Positions 63,601-64,000 of a DNA stretch of 64,000 nucleotides are shown here, one piece after another (positions within the stretch are counted from its first letter, which is position 1; each line of letters begins with the position of its first letter). The notes under the pieces were generated by a model, which did not search any database, was not told where the DNA came from, and saw nothing but the letters and a program-made list of their open reading frames with translations. The translations under genes were made by a program, and so were the position numbers. The stretch spans positions 124,001 through 188,000 of the forward strand of contig VZSE01006238.1 in assembly GCA_013398275.1 (NCBI GenBank), given 5' to 3'. Origin of the DNA: Promerops cafer. Lineage: Eukaryota; Chordata; Aves; Passeriformes; Nectariniidae.

Positions 63601-64000
63601 GACTTTTTTTTCACCTAACACTTGAATCATGCTCGTTTTTTTAGTCTCAATAGAATCACACAGTAATGAGTTCTACAGTTTAAATCTGCACTGTTTCTTT
63701 TCACAAAGATAGGACTGAAAGGAGCTGTAATATCCTCTGTGTAGATGTGAACTCCATTCCCCTCCATATTTGCCATAGAGAAAGAAAAAGACTCTTAATG
63801 CTCTCAAAACTGGACAATACAATTAAAGAGTTCAAAAATATGATTTGATACATTTGTACAGATCAATTAACTCACTTTAATAGGGGAAAAAATTGAAAGG
63901 GTCTCATTTGGTATTACTAGGCTGGAGAAAGACATGGACATTTTCCAAGTTGGTGGCTGCTCTGAAATGAAATGCTCTCCTACAGTGACAAACCAGAGGA
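45488..64000 (-). CDS. DNAAF5: DNAAF5 (HEATR2), dynein axonemal assembly factor 5, C-terminal half
   Basis: DNAAF5 is a cytoplasmic HEAT-repeat protein needed for preassembly of ciliary dynein arms; human loss causes primary ciliary dyskinesia. Eight coding exons are visible: 62772-62560, 60438-60295, 56431-56263, 53588-53441, 49055-48905, 47616-47460, 46296-46105 and 45627-45488 (1314 nt, 437 residues plus stop). All phases agree. Conserved stretches include AAELIGTFVSPKV, KDPQMRLKLFTVL, SYLETVIKDILAPNLQWHAG, RLDDASCDVRLAAAHTLA and the C-terminal PDLLVREIEGVVHKH. Human DNAAF5 has about 855 residues in 13 exons, so these are probably exons 6-13. The N-terminal half and the promoter lie past the right edge; 62773-64000 is intron. 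Confidence 0.96.
46105..46296 (-). CDS. DNAAF5: DNAAF5 exon (probably exon 12)
   Basis: A 192-nt exon: VLKRLDDASCDVRLAAAHT, then LYQELLVHLDDPDENLQKAV, a HEAT repeat. The acceptor is TTTTCAG|AG and the donor CTGG|GTGAGA. Confidence 0.96.
46297..47459 (-). other. DNAAF5: DNAAF5 intron with AT-rich patch and T18 tract
   Basis: Very AT-rich, including an ATTAAT-type patch near 46640-46700 and an uninterrupted run of 18 Ts at 47031-47048. No transposon body is recognisable beside the run. Confidence 0.7.
47460..47616 (-). CDS. DNAAF5: DNAAF5 exon (probably exon 11)
   Basis: A 157-nt exon: DELMPQIIASMDEDSKITR, then CRIVDVFLKVCG. The acceptor is TGTAG|ATC and the donor TACAG|GTATGT. Confidence 0.94.
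47925..48035. promoter_or_regulatory. GC-rich intronic patch with CTCF-type motif
   Basis: About 110 bases of CpG-containing GC-rich DNA stand alone in an AT-rich DNAAF5 intron. At 47964-47977 CCAGCAGATGGCGC fits the CTCF core CCASYAGRKGGCRS at every position. Insulator or loop-anchor function is inferred only. Confidence 0.55.
48905..49055 (-). CDS. DNAAF5: DNAAF5 exon (probably exon 10)
   Basis: A 151-nt exon: SYLETVIKDILAPNLQWHAG and RTAAAIRATAVLCLWALI, among the best conserved segments of the family. The donor is AAGAG|GTAAAT. Confidence 0.96.
49056..53440 (-). other. DNAAF5: DNAAF5 intron
   Basis: A 4.4-kb intron. It contains a second, weaker CTCF-like core at 50374-50387 (one mismatch at the first base), a 25-bp-period direct duplication at 52063-52105 and short TTGG and A-rich tracts near 52577-52635. 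No gene is seen. Confidence 0.65.
52063..52105 (+). repeat. direct duplication, 25-bp period
   Basis: The 18-base unit tttaaacaagtaactgac occurs at 52063-52080 and again at 52088-52105 with no mismatch: a small local tandem duplication. Confidence 0.9.
53441..53588 (-). CDS. DNAAF5: DNAAF5 exon (probably exon 9)
   Basis: A 148-nt exon: AVIGEALDDFIPVLKTCLQ, then KDPQMRLKLFTVLSQLLQ. The acceptor is GCTAG|GT and the donor CAGGG|GTAAGT. Confidence 0.96.
53589..56262 (-). other. DNAAF5: DNAAF5 intron with CR1 copy
   Basis: A 2.7-kb intron. The CR1 fragment lies at about 53868-54048; the rest is AT-rich with nothing I can name. Confidence 0.7.
53868..54048 (+). mobile_element. CR1 LINE fragment (3' end)
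   Basis: Clear CR1 tail: 'tggctgccccatccctggaa', 'agtggaaggtgtccctgccc', 'ctccttccagcccaagccat' and an ATTCTATC/CCATGACTCTGG terminus. This is the least diverged copy here; CR1-like sequence may start somewhat earlier (about 53730). Confidence 0.93.
56263..56434 (-). CDS. DNAAF5: DNAAF5 exon (probably exon 8) with NAGNAG acceptor
   Basis: Reads VEKTMSSLAEVQQLESFQC and on to VIATHS. The acceptor is TCTAGCAG|GTG, so the exon may start at 56434 (extra Gln) or at 56431; both keep frame. The shorter form matches the human spacing as I recall it. The donor is TTCAG|GTACGA. Confidence 0.92.
56435..60294 (-). other. DNAAF5: DNAAF5 intron
   Basis: A 3.9-kb intron. I see no recognisable repeat, RNA gene or conserved extra exon. 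Confidence 0.65.
60295..60438 (-). CDS. DNAAF5: DNAAF5 exon (probably exon 7)
   Basis: A 144-nt exon of 48 codons, phase 0 at both ends: YMEQLLYCVQALIEVCQED, then LQLMKVLVTIMAIP. The acceptor is AAATAG|GTC and the donor AAAAG|GTAAAC. Confidence 0.93.
60439..62559 (-). other. DNAAF5: DNAAF5 intron
   Basis: A 2.1-kb AT-rich intron; nothing specific seen. Confidence 0.65.
62560..62772 (-). CDS. DNAAF5: DNAAF5 exon (first in window, probably exon 6)
   Basis: A 213-nt exon of 71 codons, phase 0 at both ends: SVKAAELIGTFVSPKVSLK and on to RSEE. HEAT-type helix pairs. The acceptor is TTTTTTCAG|AGT and the donor GAGAG-type GAAGAG|GTAAGG. Confidence 0.94.
62773..64000 (-). other. DNAAF5: DNAAF5 intron (5' end outside window)
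   Basis: I looked for the preceding conserved exon (the VKSAQLLPVLLLHAED-type segment of human DNAAF5) and did not find it here, so it should lie to the right of the window. Confidence 0.6.

Noticed and set aside
1..64000. CRISPR arrays, bacterial operons, phage or plasmid elements, tRNA or rRNA genes
   Set aside because: None seen; spliced vertebrate genes and CR1 elements explain the window. Small intronic snoRNA or miRNA genes cannot be excluded without a covariance or small-RNA search.

Overview
The window is a piece of a bird chromosome, most likely from a songbird. It carries CR1 LINE fragments with the avian 3' end, has compact spliced genes, and shows the gene order DNAAF5 - SUN1 - GET4, which is the order found on human 7p22.3 (and, as I recall, on chicken chromosome 14). 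Nothing bacterial, phage or plasmid-like is present. All three genes lie head to tail on the minus strand, so they read from high to low coordinates. I built each gene model by hand from splice sites, reading phase and remembered vertebrate family sequences; no alignment was run.

Region by region. 1-8926: GET4, coding exons 1-6, with exon 6 cut by the window start; about 244 of an expected 320-330 residues are present. Its CpG-island promoter covers about 8190-9150 and contains a 60-base N gap. Intron 1 holds a CR1 fragment and a possible decayed retrovirus-like segment. 8927-9540: a very short GET4/SUN1 intergenic interval. 9520-32448: SUN1, with a 3'UTR of about 1.6 kb and a complete 20-exon reading frame of 828 codons plus stop (2487 nt, all phases consistent). 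32449-38960: SUN1 5' intron(s), untranslated first exon candidates and two CpG islands (37.17-37.45 kb and 38.44-38.96 kb), both with N bases. 39.0-45.25 kb: intergenic, with two CR1 fragments and two pyrimidine pentamer repeats. 45.25-64 kb: DNAAF5, the last eight coding exons (438 codons including stop); the N-terminal half lies beyond the right edge.

The genes do not form a pathway. GET4 is a cytosolic factor of the BAG6/tail-anchored-protein pathway. SUN1 is the inner nuclear membrane half of the LINC complex. DNAAF5 is a cytoplasmic dynein-arm assembly factor. Their adjacency is old vertebrate synteny. I found no previously undescribed system. The points most worth checking are a run of four consecutive frame-neutral exons in SUN1 (including a 27-nt microexon), a start-stop-like two-codon uORF 10 nt before the SUN1 start, a strong CTCF-type motif in a GC-rich patch of a DNAAF5 intron, a NAGNAG acceptor in DNAAF5, and the two SUN1 promoter islands with assembly gaps.
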